Below are positions 1-8,128 of a DNA stretch of 64,000 nucleotides, piece by piece. Each line of letters begins with the position of its first letter. Positions within the stretch are counted from its first letter, which is position 1. This DNA comes from Streptomyces daqingensis (GTDB lineage Bacteria > Actinomycetota > Actinomycetes > Streptomycetales > Streptomycetaceae). The notes under the pieces were generated by a model. It was not told the origin of the DNA. It made no database searches and saw only the letters and a program-made list of their open reading frames with translations. Both the position numbers and the translations under genes were made by a program. The DNA is taken from contig NZ_BMMP01000006.1 in the NCBI RefSeq assembly GCF_014645895.1, forward strand, positions 186,001 through 250,000, in the 5' to 3' direction.

Positions 1-615
1 TCGCGCGCCAAGAGCAGGCTCGCCGCGGCGGCGGCAGCCCCGGCGCGCGCACGGCTCGCGCTGGCGTTCGCCCAGGACGCCGTCAGCGCGGCCCTGACCT
101 GTACGGCCGTACACGATGTGGCAGTTGTCACCAACGACGAGCAGGCGGCCGAGGAGCTGGCCGCTCTCGGGGCGCACATCGTGCCGGACGCCCCGGACGC
201 GGGCCTCAACCCCGCCCTGGCACACGGTGCCGCCGTCGTGCGCGGTATCCGCCCTGAAGCGCCGCTGGCGGCCCTCAACGCCGATCTGCCCGCGCTACGG
301 GCCCGCGAACTCGCACGTGTGCTTCAGGCCGCCGCGGAGGCCCCCCGCGCGTTCCTCGCGGACGCCGCCGGGACGGGCACCACGCTGCTCTCCGCCATGC
401 CGGGCCATGCGCTGCGCCCGCGGTTCGGGCCGCGTTCGCGCGCCGGGCATGCCGCTTCGGGGGCGTCGGAGCTGCTTCTGGCCGACGCGGACAGCGTGCG
501 GCAGGACGTCGACACGGAGGCCGACCTGGCCGCCGCGGTCGTTCTCGGCGTGGGCCCGCACACCGCCGGGGCGCTGTGCGGCGGCCCGGGGCCCACGCCC
601 GTCAACGCGGTGTGA
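1..615 (+). CDS. cofC: CofC/FbiD-type guanylyltransferase (F420 biosynthesis), 5' truncated
   Basis: The frame is open from base 1, so the start lies outside the window; about 204 residues remain. The visible protein begins with an AKSRLA segment, followed by AVVTNDEQAAEEL and LNADLPAL, as in the NTP-transferase fold of CofC/FbiD enzymes. These transfer GMP to 2-phospholactate or phosphoenolpyruvate to make the activated side chain used for coenzyme F420 assembly in the cytosol. The acidic LNADLPAL segment fits the metal/nucleotide site. The usual length is about 210-220 residues, so only a short N-terminus is missing. Which phosphoacid is the true substrate cannot be read from the sequence. 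Confidence 0.85.
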   Translation, partial: SRAKSRLAAAAAAPARARLALAFAQDAVSAALTCTAVHDVAVVTNDEQAAEELAALGAHIVPDAPDAGLNPALAHGAAVVRGIRPEAPLAALNADLPALRARELARVLQAAAEAPRAFLADAAGTGTTLLSAMPGHALRPRFGPRSRAGHAASGASELLLADADSVRQDVDTEADLAAAVVLGVGPHTAGALCGGPGPTPVNAV

Positions 616-638
616 GGGCACTGCCATAGGCTTCTGCC

Positions 639-842
639 ATGCAGGCAACCTCGTACACGTTCGACCCCGAGACGCGCAGCGGGAGCGTACTGCTCGATGA
701 CGGCACCCCTCTGCCGTTCGACGCCGCCGCGTTCGACGCCGGAGGGCTGCGCCTGCTGCGGTCCGGGCAGCGCGTACGCATCGAGGTCGAGGGGACCGGC
801 GAGGAGCGGCGCGTCACCTTCGTCACCTTGCAGACCCTCTGA
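639..842 (+). CDS. Small OB/cold-shock-like conserved protein
   Basis: A 67-residue protein starting at an ATG 23 bases after the cofC stop. It is predicted mostly beta, with GSVLLDDGTPLPF near the N-terminus, then LRLLRSGQRVRIEVEG and a final beta strand. The layout of short strands around a DDG turn recalls a cold-shock/OB fold, but the canonical RNP1 and RNP2 aromatic motifs of CspA are absent, so RNA binding is not supported. It is probably co-transcribed with cofC. The function is unknown; the OB-like assignment is an inference from the strand pattern. Confidence 0.6.
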   Translation: MQATSYTFDPETRSGSVLLDDGTPLPFDAAAFDAGGLRLLRSGQRVRIEVEGTGEERRVTFVTLQTL

Positions 843-954
843 CTCTGTGCATCGGTTCTCCCCCTGCGCCCGGCAGGCCGCCGGCAGGCCCGCCGGACCG
901 AGCCTCCGCGCGAAGTCCGCGGTCGCGGCGGTGCGTTAGCACCCCCGAACGCCC

Positions 955-990
955 GCCGGGCCGGACTCCCCGGCGGGAGTCCGGCCCGGC
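955..990. terminator. Bidirectional hairpin between the small protein gene and hupS
   Basis: A perfect 15-bp GC-rich stem (955-969 with 976-990) and a six-base loop lie between convergent genes, 20 bases past the hupS stop codon. There is no long U-tract, as is common in high-GC actinobacteria. Confidence 0.75.
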
Positions 991-1009
991 GTCGCGGGTC
1001 GAGTACAGC

Positions 1010-1663
1010 TCAGCGCTTGCGAGCGGTGGCCCTTTTGGCGGTGGACTTGCGGGCGGCGGTGCGGCGGCCCGGGGCCTTCCTGGCCGGCGCCTTCTTGGTG
1101 GTCGACTTCTTGCCCGTGGCCTTCTTGGCGGTCGACTTCTTCGCCGTGGACTTCTTCGCGGTGGACTTCTTCGCCGTCGCCTTCTTCGCCGCCGTCTTCT
1201 TCGCCGGCGTCCGCTTGGCGGTGGTCTTCGTCGCGGCCTTCTTCGCTCCGCCGCGCTGCGCCGTGCTCTTCTTCGCCGTCGTCTTCTTCGCTCCCGCGCG
1301 CTTCGTCGCGGCCTTCTTCGTGGAAGTTCCGCCCATCAGACTGCCCTTGGGGGCCTTCTTCACGGCGACATCGTTCTTCGGAAGCTTCTTCGCCCCGCTG
1401 ACCAGTTCCTTGAATCCGGCGCCGGCACGGAAGCGGGGCACCGAGGTCTTCCTCACCCGCACGCGCTCACCGGTCTGCGGGTTGCGGGCGTACCGCGCGG
1501 GGCGGTCCACCTTCTCGAAGGAGCCGAACCCGGTGACCGAGACCCGCTCCCCCGCCACAACGGAGCGGACGATCGCGTCCAGCACGACATCGACCGCTTC
1601 CGCGGCCTGCTGCCGTCCACCGAGCTTGTCCTGGATTGCTTCGACGAGCTGCGCCTTGTTCAC
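1010..1663 (-). CDS. hupS: HU-family nucleoid protein with long lysine-rich tail (HupS type)
   Basis: A 217-residue protein. Residues 1-92 form the HU fold (MNKAQLVEAIQDKLGG start, GFGSFEK, and the DNA-clamping RNPQTGE arm). The rest is a low-complexity KKA/KKST-rich tail like the histone-H1-like extension of Streptomyces HupS and mycobacterial HupB. It should bind and compact DNA non-specifically; in Streptomyces the tailed HU acts mainly in spores (family knowledge). The GTG start at 1663 is preceded by GAAGGGGAA. At the DNA level the tail contains 15-base near-repeats around 1127-1205, so its length may vary between strains. Confidence 0.93.
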   Translation of the reverse strand: MNKAQLVEAIQDKLGGRQQAAEAVDVVLDAIVRSVVAGERVSVTGFGSFEKVDRPARYARNPQTGERVRVRKTSVPRFRAGAGFKELVSGAKKLPKNDVAVKKAPKGSLMGGTSTKKAATKRAGAKKTTAKKSTAQRGGAKKAATKTTAKRTPAKKTAAKKATAKKSTAKKSTAKKSTAKKATGKKSTTKKAPARKAPGRRTAARKSTAKRATARKR

Positions 1664-1714
1664 GTCTTCCCCTTCGGAACTATTGCAGGAACGAATGTGT
1701 TCAAGCTTTTTCGC

Positions 1715-1743
1715 ACGCTAGGCAGATATATACCGCGAATCAA
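1715..1743 (-). promoter_or_regulatory. Predicted hupS promoter
   Basis: On the minus strand, TTGATT (1738-1743) and TAGCGT (1715-1720) are separated by 17 bases. This fits the Streptomyces housekeeping-sigma consensus and would give a 5' leader of about 45 bases before the GTG at 1663. Confidence 0.6.
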
Positions 1744-1788
1744 ACATGAAACGGGCGAATCACCCTTGTGCCGCAACGAACTCGCCCT

Positions 1789-2043
1789 TCATCGAGCTCC
1801 GTCAGCGCGCTTGCCTGCCTGTTCCTCGGGGAAGCGTCCCTCGTCGATATCCGTCATGAGACGGTCCACACGCCGCTCAGCGTCGGCGAGATCGTGCTTC
1901 GAGGCCGCGGTGATGACGAGCAGCTTGCGCGTCAGCGCCACCCGTACGCCCTCGGGGACTTGCAGTGAGCGCACTCTTGCGTGCGCCTCCTTCAAGCGGG
2001 CGGCGAGTCGGTCGTAGAGATCGAGTTGACCGTCGCGTTCCAT
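1789..2043 (-). CDS. Small conserved hypothetical protein
   Basis: An 84-residue, helix-rich, charged protein between hupS and leuD. The ATG at 2043 gives MERDGQLDLYDRLAARLKEA, and the tail reads DIDEGRFPEE. I cannot name a domain. It contains a long amphipathic helix (LYDRLAARLKEAHARVRSL), no membrane segment and no cysteine. Third-position GC is as high as in its neighbours, which supports a real gene. A hairpin at 2101-2129 separates it from leuD, so it probably has its own promoter. Confidence 0.6.
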   Translation of the reverse strand: MERDGQLDLYDRLAARLKEAHARVRSLQVPEGVRVALTRKLLVITAASKHDLADAERRVDRLMTDIDEGRFPEEQAGKRADGAR

Positions 2044-2100
2044 GCACCGATTGTGCCATCTGGGGTGAGTTGTCGCATAACGACTCCCCAACACACGGAG

Positions 2101-2129
2101 GCGCCCCCCGCCTTGCGGACGGGGGGCGC
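2101..2129 (-). terminator. leuCD terminator hairpin
   Basis: A 10-bp perfect stem (GCGCCCCCCG paired with CGGGGGGCGC) and a nine-base loop lie about 50 bases beyond the leuD stop. Confidence 0.65.
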
Positions 2130-2178
2130 GTGAGGCCCTGCTCTGGTGCGGGGCGCCCGGGCGCCGCTCAGGCTGCGT

Positions 2179-2772
2179 TCACAGCTGCTGCGTCAGGGGC
2201 TTGAAGGCGGGGCGACGGGTTTCGTAGGCCGCGATGGAGTCCTCGTCCTTCAGCGTCAGGCTGATGTCGTCGAGCCCTTCGAGCAGCCGCCAACGGGCGT
2301 TCTCGTCCAGGTCGAAACCCGCCTCGACGCCCGGCGCGAGCACCTTGCGCGCGACCAGGTCCACGGTCACCTCGACGCTCGGGTCCGACTCCGCCAGCTC
2401 CCAGAGCGCCTCCACGGTCGGCTGCGGCAGTACGACCGTGAGGAGGCCGTTCTTCAGGGAGTTGCCGCGAAAGATGTCCGCGAAGCGCGGGGAGATCACG
2501 GCCTTGAATCCGTAGTTCTGCAGCGCCCAGACGGCGTGCTCGCGCGAGGAGCCGGTGCCGAAGTCCTCGCCCGCGACGAGGACCGTACCGCCCTTGTACG
2601 CCTCGTCGTTCAGCACGAAGTCCGGGTTCTTGCGCCAGGCTTCGAAGAGTCCGTCCTCGAATCCGTCCCGCGTGACCTTCTTCAGCCAGTGGGCGGGGAT
2701 GATCTGGTCGGTGTCGACGTTGCTGCGGCGCAGCGGGACGACGCGTCCCGTGTGGGTCGTGAAGGCTTCCAT
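2179..2772 (-). CDS. leuD: 3-isopropylmalate dehydratase small subunit
   Basis: The 197-residue swivel-domain subunit of isopropylmalate isomerase, which converts 2- to 3-isopropylmalate in leucine synthesis. Diagnostic segments are the N-terminal [17 protein letters not shown] and [17 protein letters not shown] around residues 60-75, which form the substrate-recognition and phosphate-binding loop. The ATG at 2772 lies 13 bases after the leuC stop, so both are in one operon. Its length and the exact DTDQIIP spacing are typical of actinobacterial LeuD. Confidence 0.96.
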   Translation of the reverse strand: MEAFTTHTGRVVPLRRSNVDTDQIIPAHWLKKVTRDGFEDGLFEAWRKNPDFVLNDEAYKGGTVLVAGEDFGTGSSREHAVWALQNYGFKAVISPRFADIFRGNSLKNGLLTVVLPQPTVEALWELAESDPSVEVTVDLVARKVLAPGVEAGFDLDENARWRLLEGLDDISLTLKDEDSIAAYETRRPAFKPLTQQL

Positions 2773-2785
2773 GGTGATCGTCTCC

Positions 2786-4210
2786 TCAGACGCCGGCGGG
2801 CTCGCGCACGTCGGACAGGTCGGCGGGCGAGGCGAGGTGGCCCAGCACCGCCGTCGCGGCGGCGACCTGCGGCGAGACCAGGTGCGTACGGCCGCCCTTG
2901 CCCTGCCTGCCCTCGAAGTTGCGGTTGGAGGTGGACGCGGCGCGCTCACCGGGCTGGAGCTGGTCGGGGTTCATGCCCAGGCACATGGAGCAGCCCGCGT
3001 GGCGCCACTCCGCCCCGGCCGCGGTGAAGACCTTGTCCAGCCCCTCCGCGACGGCCTGCAGCGCGACCCGTACGGAACCCGGGACGACCAGCATCCGCAT
3101 GCCGTCGGCGACTTGGCGTCCCTCCAGGACGGCGGCGGCCGAACGCAGGTCCTCGATACGGCCGTTGGTGCAGGAGCCGACGAAGACGGTGTCGACGGGG
3201 ACCTCGCGCAGCGGCTGCCCCGCCGTGAGCCCCATGTACTCCAGGGCCTTCTCGGCCGCGAGTTTCGCCCCTTCGTCCTCGAACGAGGCGGGGTCCGGGA
3301 CGGACTCGGACAGCGGCGCGCCCTGGCCCGGGTTCGTGCCCCATGTCACGAACGGCGCCAACTGCGTGGCGTCGATGACGACTTCGTGGTCGAAGACGGC
3401 GTCGTCGTCGGTGCGCAGCGTCTTCCAGTACTCGACGGCCGCGTCCCAGTCGGCGCCCTCCGGGGCGTGCTCGCGGCCCCGCACGTACTCGAACGTCGTC
3501 TCGTCCGGAGCGATCATCCCGGCGCGCGCGCCGGCCTCGATGGACATGTTGCAGATGGTCATCCGCGATTCCATCGACAGCTTCTCGATCGCCTCGCCGC
3601 GGTACTCGATGACGTAGCCCTGTCCGCCGCCGGTGCCGATCTTCGCGATGACGGCCAGGATCAGGTCCTTGGCGGTGACGTCGTCGGGCAGCTCGCCCGT
3701 GACCGTGATCGCCATCGTCCTGAACGGCGCCATCGGCAGCGTCTGGGTAGCCAGGACGTGCTCGACCTGGCTGGTGCCGATGCCGAACGCGAGGGCGCCG
3801 AACGCCCCGTGTGTCGAGGTGTGGGAGTCGCCGCAGACGACCGTCATGCCCGGCTGCGTCAGACCCAGCTGCGGGCCGACGACGTGCACGACGCCCTGCT
3901 CGTCGTCCCCGAGCGGGTGCAGGCGTACGCCGAAGTCCGCGCAGTTCTTGCGCAGGGTCTCCAGCTGCGTGCGGGAGACCGGGTCGGCGATCGGCTTGTC
4001 GATGTCGAGGGTCGGGGTGTTGTGGTCCTCGGTGGCGATGGTCAGGTCCGTACGGCGCACCCGGCGGCCGTTCTTGCGGAGCCCGTCGAAGGCCTGGGGG
4101 CTGGTCACCTCGTGCAGCAGGTGCAGGTCGATGTAGAGGAGGTCCGGCTCGCCTTCCGCGTGCCTGACGACATGGTCGCCCCAGACCTTCTCCGCGAGTG
4201 TCCGTCCCAT
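2786..4210 (-). CDS. leuC: 3-isopropylmalate dehydratase large subunit
   Basis: The 474-residue aconitase-family catalytic subunit carrying the [4Fe-4S] cluster. The cluster ligands are visible as VGSCTNG and GCSMCLG, together with [11 protein letters not shown], the usual substrate-site segment. It pairs with LeuD downstream. The ATG at 4210 is preceded by GGAGGGAAAGCG, a good ribosome site, and the protein starts [10 protein letters not shown] as usual. It is divergent from ndgR across 162 bases; in Streptomyces NdgR is known to bind this intergenic region and activate leuCD, which fits the layout. Confidence 0.97.
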   Translation of the reverse strand: MGRTLAEKVWGDHVVRHAEGEPDLLYIDLHLLHEVTSPQAFDGLRKNGRRVRRTDLTIATEDHNTPTLDIDKPIADPVSRTQLETLRKNCADFGVRLHPLGDDEQGVVHVVGPQLGLTQPGMTVVCGDSHTSTHGAFGALAFGIGTSQVEHVLATQTLPMAPFRTMAITVTGELPDDVTAKDLILAVIAKIGTGGGQGYVIEYRGEAIEKLSMESRMTICNMSIEAGARAGMIAPDETTFEYVRGREHAPEGADWDAAVEYWKTLRTDDDAVFDHEVVIDATQLAPFVTWGTNPGQGAPLSESVPDPASFEDEGAKLAAEKALEYMGLTAGQPLREVPVDTVFVGSCTNGRIEDLRSAAAVLEGRQVADGMRMLVVPGSVRVALQAVAEGLDKVFTAAGAEWRHAGCSMCLGMNPDQLQPGERAASTSNRNFEGRQGKGGRTHLVSPQVAAATAVLGHLASPADLSDVREPAGV

Positions 4211-4337
4211 CGCTTTCCCTCCGGCCGGCCGCGTCGCCGGCCACATGTCGAGATCCAGTGGCACACCGGGCCGGCGGTCCCCCCGGGCCCAGTGCGCTTC
4301 GCCCGTCCAGAGTGGCGGGTGGCGCCGAAAAAGGAAC

Positions 4338-4366
4338 TTGCGTTTCACACTCTGAGACGCGAGTAT
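4338..4366 (+). promoter_or_regulatory. Predicted ndgR promoter giving a leaderless transcript
   Basis: TTGCGT (4338-4343), a 17-base spacer and GAGTAT (4361-4366) sit six bases before the ATG at 4373. Transcription would begin at or next to the A of the start codon, and no Shine-Dalgarno lies between. This is an inference from spacing. Confidence 0.5.
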
Positions 4367-4372
4367 CGACGC

Positions 4373-5092
4373 ATGGACAACTCTAGCGGCGTCGGCGTTC
4401 TCGACAAGGCGGCTCTGGTGCTGAGCGCCTTGGAGTCCGGTCCGGCCACTCTCGCCGGGCTGGTCGGCGCGACCGGCCTCGCCCGGCCGACGGCTCACAG
4501 GCTCGCGGTGGCGCTGGAGCACCACCGCCTGGTCGCCCGCGACATACAGGGGCGTTTCATCCTCGGCCCGCGCCTCGGCGAGCTGGCCGCGGCCGCCGGG
4601 GAGGACCGCCTCCTCGCCTCCGCCGGCCCGGTGCTCACGCACCTGCGGGACGTGACGGGCGAGAGCGCGCAGCTCTACCGGCGCCAGGGCGACATGCGGA
4701 TCTGCGTGGCCGCGGCCGAGCGGCTGTCCGGACTGCGGGACACCGTGCCGGTCGGGTCGACGCTGCCGATGAAGGCGGGCTCCGCCGCGCAGATCCTCAT
4801 GGCGTGGGAGGAGCCGGAGCGCCTCCACCGCGGACTGCAGGGCGCCAGGTTCACGGCGACGGCACTCTCGGGCGTGCGGCGCCGCGGATGGGCGCAGTCC
4901 GTGGGCGAGCGCGAGCCGGGCGTCGCCTCGGTGTCCGCCCCGGTGCGCGGCCCGTCGAACCGCGTGGTCGCCGCCGTCTCTGTCTCCGGCCCGATAGAGC
5001 GCCTGACGCGGCACCCGGGGCGCATGCACGCGCAGGCGATCGTCGACGCGGCCGCTCGCCTCAGCGACGCACTGCGCAGGACGACGGGCTGA
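4373..5092 (+). CDS. ndgR: IclR-family regulator NdgR
   Basis: A 239-residue IclR-type regulator. Residues 5-60 hold the winged helix ([19 protein letters not shown]) and residues 70-235 the ligand-binding domain ([37 protein letters not shown]). Placement divergent to leuCD identifies it as NdgR/AreB, which regulates leucine and other amino-acid genes and responds to branched-chain amino-acid intermediates (family knowledge). The ATG at 4373 is chosen because a promoter-like element ends six bases upstream; the open frame extends much further upstream only because of GC bias opposite leuC. Confidence 0.93.
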   Translation: MDNSSGVGVLDKAALVLSALESGPATLAGLVGATGLARPTAHRLAVALEHHRLVARDIQGRFILGPRLGELAAAAGEDRLLASAGPVLTHLRDVTGESAQLYRRQGDMRICVAAAERLSGLRDTVPVGSTLPMKAGSAAQILMAWEEPERLHRGLQGARFTATALSGVRRRGWAQSVGEREPGVASVSAPVRGPSNRVVAAVSVSGPIERLTRHPGRMHAQAIVDAAARLSDALRRTTG

Positions 5093-5109
5093 GCGACGGC
5101 CCGGGGCCC

Positions 5110-5148
5110 GGCCCCGTGAGAGGGGAGGCCCGGCCACCTCTCGGGGCC
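5110..5148. terminator. Hairpin between ndgR and the DUF4188 gene
   Basis: GGCCCCG at 5110-5116 pairs with CGGGGCC at 5142-5148, and the stem continues with AGAGG/CCTCT after a two-base bulge. It lies between convergent genes. Confidence 0.6.
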
Positions 5149-5156
5149 GAGCCGTG

Positions 5157-5654
5157 TCACCCCTCGACGCGTCCGGACCACATCCGGTCCGCAGCCCGCT
5201 CCCCGCGTCTGCCCACCGGCTCGACGCCGTGCGCCGCCCCGAGACCGTACGGCGGCATGTTCACGTACACCGCCTCGTAACGACCCGCCGGGACGGCATA
5301 CGTCTCATGCCAGACGCCCACAGCAGCACCCCCGTCGCGCGCCCGGCGGTTGTACGCCGCCCACGCCGGCCGATGCTCCTTGTCCGCAGCCGACGCGTAC
5401 GCGAAGAGCGCCTCCTCGGACTTCCAGTACTGCCGGACGCTGAACTCGCGCAGCCCGCCGAGCTGTACGCGGAAGCCCAGCAGTCCGCTGGAGGCGTCCT
5501 TCGACAGCTCCTTGAGCATCCGCGGCATCGCCGTGAACACGGGCAGCCAACTCCGCACCGCCCACAGCTTGTTGATGCGCATCCCGACCAGGAACACGAC
5601 GATGTCGCCCTGGGCCGCCGCCGTCTTCCGTCCGTCCTGCACGTTCGCTGCCAT
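5157..5654 (-). CDS. DUF4188 domain protein
   Basis: A 165-residue protein with [19 protein letters not shown], then [28 protein letters not shown] and [21 protein letters not shown]. These are the recurrent segments of DUF4188 proteins, a ferredoxin-like fold related in outline to small heme-type monooxygenases. The biochemical role is unknown. It is read divergently from a MerR regulator across 117 bases holding two palindromes, so it is very likely the regulator's target. The ATG at 5654 has GAGGAG upstream. Confidence 0.8.
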   Translation of the reverse strand: MAANVQDGRKTAAAQGDIVVFLVGMRINKLWAVRSWLPVFTAMPRMLKELSKDASSGLLGFRVQLGGLREFSVRQYWKSEEALFAYASAADKEHRPAWAAYNRRARDGGAAVGVWHETYAVPAGRYEAVYVNMPPYGLGAAHGVEPVGRRGERAADRMWSGRVEG

Positions 5655-5673
5655 GACGCACTCCTCAGCCTTA

Positions 5674-5713
5674 GATAGTCCCGCTATCCCTCTTGGATAG
5701 TGCTACTCTCCAA
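5674..5713. promoter_or_regulatory. Candidate MerR operator/promoter for the DUF4188 gene
   Basis: There are two inverted repeats: GATAG-N5-CTATC at 5674-5688, and a 21-base near-perfect palindrome at 5693-5713 (TTGGA.AGT...ACT.TCCAA on the minus strand). On the minus strand TTGGAG and GATAGC are 19 bases apart, the long spacer typical of MerR-activated promoters, with the palindrome inside it. Confidence 0.6.
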
Positions 5714-5771
5714 GAGAAATCGCAAGGGGACGTTCGGGCATCCATGAGCACGAGGAGGGGAACGGCACGGA

Positions 5772-6419
5772 ATGCGCCTGGCAGAACTGAGTGAACGCAG
5801 CGGCATCAGCACGGCGACGGTGAAGTACTACCTGCGCGAGGGCCTGCTACCGCCGGGCCGCCGCGTCTCGGCCACCCAGGCCGAGTACGACGAGTCGCAC
5901 CTGCGGCGCCTGCGGCTCATCCGCGCCCTCGTCCAGGTCGGACGCCTCCCCGTCGCGACAGTCCGCGACGTACTGAAGAACGTCGACGACACATCGCTGA
6001 GCCAGCACAGCCGCATCGGCTCGGCCGTGTGGGCGCTGCCGCACGACAGCGAGCCCGCGGAGGGCGACGCGGAGACCGCGGAGGCGGAGCGCACTTCGCA
6101 AGCACTGCTGACGGAACTGGGATGGGGGTTCTCGCAGTCGGCCGGGGCCGAGTCCCCGGCGTACCGGACGCTGGTCGGCGCGATCTCGGCCCTCCGGCGC
6201 CTCGGCTATCCGTGCGGCACGGAGAACCTGCTGCCGTACGCCCGGGCGGCGGCTCAGGTGGCTCAGAGCGACCTGGAGCTGGTCGCGAGCTACGACGACG
6301 CGGAAGAGCAGATCGAGGCGGCGGTGGCCTGCACCGTGCTGTACGAACCGGTGCTGCTGAGCCTGAGGCGACTGGCGGAGGCGGAGGAGTCCGACAGGCG
6401 CTTCGGGGTGGGGAGTTGA
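5772..6419 (+). CDS. MerR-family transcriptional regulator
   Basis: A 215-residue protein. Residues 1-70 are a MerR winged helix (MRLAELSERSGISTATVKYY, then LREGLLPPGRRVSATQAEYD, and LRRLRLIRALVQVGRLPVAT). The C-terminal 140 residues are helical and carry no obvious metal-binding cysteines, so a metal sensor is unlikely and the effector is unknown. It is divergent from the DUF4188 gene with palindromic sites in between, suggesting autoregulation and control of that gene. AGGAGG near 5752-5757 is the ribosome site. Confidence 0.88.
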   Translation: MRLAELSERSGISTATVKYYLREGLLPPGRRVSATQAEYDESHLRRLRLIRALVQVGRLPVATVRDVLKNVDDTSLSQHSRIGSAVWALPHDSEPAEGDAETAEAERTSQALLTELGWGFSQSAGAESPAYRTLVGAISALRRLGYPCGTENLLPYARAAAQVAQSDLELVASYDDAEEQIEAAVACTVLYEPVLLSLRRLAEAEESDRRFGVGS

Positions 6420-6463
6420 GGCACGTACAACGCCGGCCGGACCGCTGCCGCCGCAGGCGCAGA

Positions 6464-6491
6464 AAAGCCCCCCGGTCTCCCGGAGGGCTTT
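6464..6491. terminator. Hairpin between the MerR gene and the tRNA cluster
   Basis: AAAGCCC-C-CCGG pairs with CCGG-A-GGGCTTT around a short loop. A-rich and T-rich flanks allow it to act in both directions. Confidence 0.7.
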
Positions 6492-6501
6492 CCCGATCGA
6501 G

Positions 6502-6574
6502 TACCCCCGACCGGATTCGAACCGGCGCTACCGCCTTGAGAGGGCGGCGTGCTAGGCCGCTACACAACGGGGGC
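6502..6574 (-). tRNA. tRNA-Glu (CTC)
   Basis: A 73-base cloverleaf: acceptor GCCCCCG/CGGGGGT, anticodon loop CTCTCAA giving anticodon CTC, and T-loop GGTTCGAATCC. No CCA is encoded. It is identical in sequence to the copy at 6606-6678. Confidence 0.95.
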
Positions 6575-6605
6575 CTCTCTGCGATCCGCAACGATCACGG
6601 ACCAG

Positions 6606-6678
6606 TACCCCCGACCGGATTCGAACCGGCGCTACCGCCTTGAGAGGGCGGCGTGCTAGGCCGCTACACAACGGGGGC
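6606..6678 (-). tRNA. tRNA-Glu (CTC), second copy
   Basis: A second identical 73-base tRNA-Glu gene 31 bases away, a tandem duplication. Both probably come from one precursor transcript together with tRNA-Gln, ending at the hairpin at 6464-6491. Confidence 0.95.
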
Positions 6679-6728
6679 CTCGATCTTGCCAACTTGCAGC
6701 TTATGAAGCTTGCTTCACCAAGATCGCG

Positions 6729-6800
6729 CTGGGCTACCAGGACTCGAACCTAGACTAACTGAACCAGAATCAGTCGTGCTGCCAATTACACCATAGCCCA
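6729..6800 (-). tRNA. tRNA-Gln (CTG)
   Basis: A 72-base cloverleaf: acceptor TGGGCTA/TAGCCCA, anticodon loop TTCTGGT giving CTG, and T-arm GGTTCGAGTCC. It is the first gene of the Gln-Glu-Glu cluster, read leftward. Confidence 0.94.
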
Positions 6801-6985
6801 CCAAAACGCAACCCCCTGCGGGGATCTTGTCCGGGTGTCCGCCGTACGGTCGGGCCTTTCGGCCTCGCCCCGTTCGGCGACAGGAAGAACAGTACCTGAT
6901 CGGGGACCGAGCTCCAAAACGGGTTCCGCGCCTCGCACCACCCGCTCCGAGGCAGCCGTGGCCCGCCTCACAAGGCCGCCGGAGC

Positions 6986-7195
6986 TCAGCCCGCCACGCG
7001 ACCGGGACCGCCCGCGGAACCCCGCTTCAGGCCGCTGACGAACGTGTCCCACGCGCCGGGAGCGAGCGCGAGCGCGGGGCCGGTTTCCCGCTTCGAGTCC
7101 CGGACGCGGACGGCGCCGGGAGCGACCGCGACCTCGACGCAGTCGCCGCCACTCGCGTCGCTGTAGGTGCTCTTGCGCCAAGCCGGCTCAGTCAT
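6986..7195 (-). CDS. DUF397 domain protein
   Basis: A 69-residue protein with the DUF397 signature WRKSTYSDASGGDCVEVA followed by VRDSKRETGPALAL and WDTFVSGLK. It overlaps the upstream XRE-type regulator gene by eight bases (ATG inside the end of that gene), so the two are translationally coupled. DUF397 proteins pair with DUF5753 XRE regulators across Streptomyces; some pairs behave like toxin-antitoxin or regulatory modules (family knowledge). No enzymatic motif is visible. Confidence 0.88.
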   Translation of the reverse strand: MTEPAWRKSTYSDASGGDCVEVAVAPGAVRVRDSKRETGPALALAPGAWDTFVSGLKRGSAGGPGRVAG

Positions 7196-8009
7196 CGGCC
7201 TCCGCCAACTGCTCAATCAGCTCAAGGGACTCTCTCGGACGAAGAGCTTGCCGACTGATCATGGCACATCGCCGCACATATGAACCCACTTCTTTCGGGT
7301 CGGAAACCAGAGTGCTCTTGCCGTTGGCCTCGAAGTAGGCGAGGCGCTCATTCTCCGGCGTCTCGATGAGCTTCAGTGGCCCGAAGAGCCCAGCATGATC
7401 GCCGCAATTCATCGGCATGATCTGCACATTGACGTTGGGCAACTCCGCACACGACAGGATGTGCTCGTACTGCCGCTTCATCACCTCCCTGCCTCCCAAC
7501 TGCCGTCGCAGAACTGTCTCTTCGAGGATCACGTCGACCACGCACACCGGTCGGCGTTCGAGCAGGCGGGCCCGCTCCACGCGCGCCGCGGACAGCTGCT
7601 GCACCTCCTCCTCATCCAACGGAGGGAACCCGGTGCGAAGGAGAGCGCGGGCGTAATCCTCGGACTGCAAGAGCCCTTCGACTACCTGAGTGCAGAAGGA
7701 AGTCACACTCAACGCCTCCTGCTCCAACTGGACGAAGCCCTGGAAGTGTTCGGGATACCGCTCCAGGCGCAGGTACTTGCTCGCGGCGCGGAGGACGCCG
7801 CCGGCGTCGAGGGCTTTCTCCGCCGCTGCCACGAACTCGTCCGTCGCGGGTTTGGCGCCTGTCTCCACCGCGCTCACCGCCGCACCCGTGTAACTCATGC
7901 GCGCGCCCAGATCGTTCTGGGACAGGCCCGCCGAACTGCGCAGCAGGCGCAGCACTTCGGCGAAGTACTGGCCGGCTGGAGAAGCGACCTTCCTGCCCTG
8001 GGTCATCAC
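7188..8009 (-). CDS. XRE-family regulator with DUF5753 domain
   Basis: A 273-residue protein. Residues 15-70 form a Cro/C1 helix-turn-helix (LRLLRSSAGLSQNDLGARM then AVSAVETG). Residues 90-265 form the DUF5753 domain (GLLQSEDYARALL, EETVLRRQLGG, NVQIMPMNCGDHAGLFGP). This is the partner and likely regulator of the overlapping DUF397 gene. GTG at 8009 and ATG at 8006 share one GAAGGGG ribosome site, so the exact start is uncertain by one codon. A divergently read histidine-kinase-like ATPase gene lies next to it. Confidence 0.9.
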   Translation of the reverse strand: MMTQGRKVASPAGQYFAEVLRLLRSSAGLSQNDLGARMSYTGAAVSAVETGAKPATDEFVAAAEKALDAGGVLRAASKYLRLERYPEHFQGFVQLEQEALSVTSFCTQVVEGLLQSEDYARALLRTGFPPLDEEEVQQLSAARVERARLLERRPVCVVDVILEETVLRRQLGGREVMKRQYEHILSCAELPNVNVQIMPMNCGDHAGLFGPLKLIETPENERLAYFEANGKSTLVSDPKEVGSYVRRCAMISRQALRPRESLELIEQLAEADD

Positions 8010-8128
8010 GCCACCACCCCTTCAACTCGGCTCAACGGGCTTCAACTTCGCGAGACCGAAGGTCACCGTCCACCGCTGTCGACATGCGATCACTACCGAA
8101 AGTAGTCGTGCGGGTCGACTCTGGTCAC

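Noticed and set aside
1130-1205. Short repeats in hupS as a CRISPR or regulatory repeat array
   Set aside because: The 15-base units encode the lysine-rich tail and have no spacers.
2555-4372. The open frame upstream of ndgR suggesting an 845-residue protein
   Set aside because: The upstream part is antisense to leuDC. The IclR domain and promoter place the real start at 4373.
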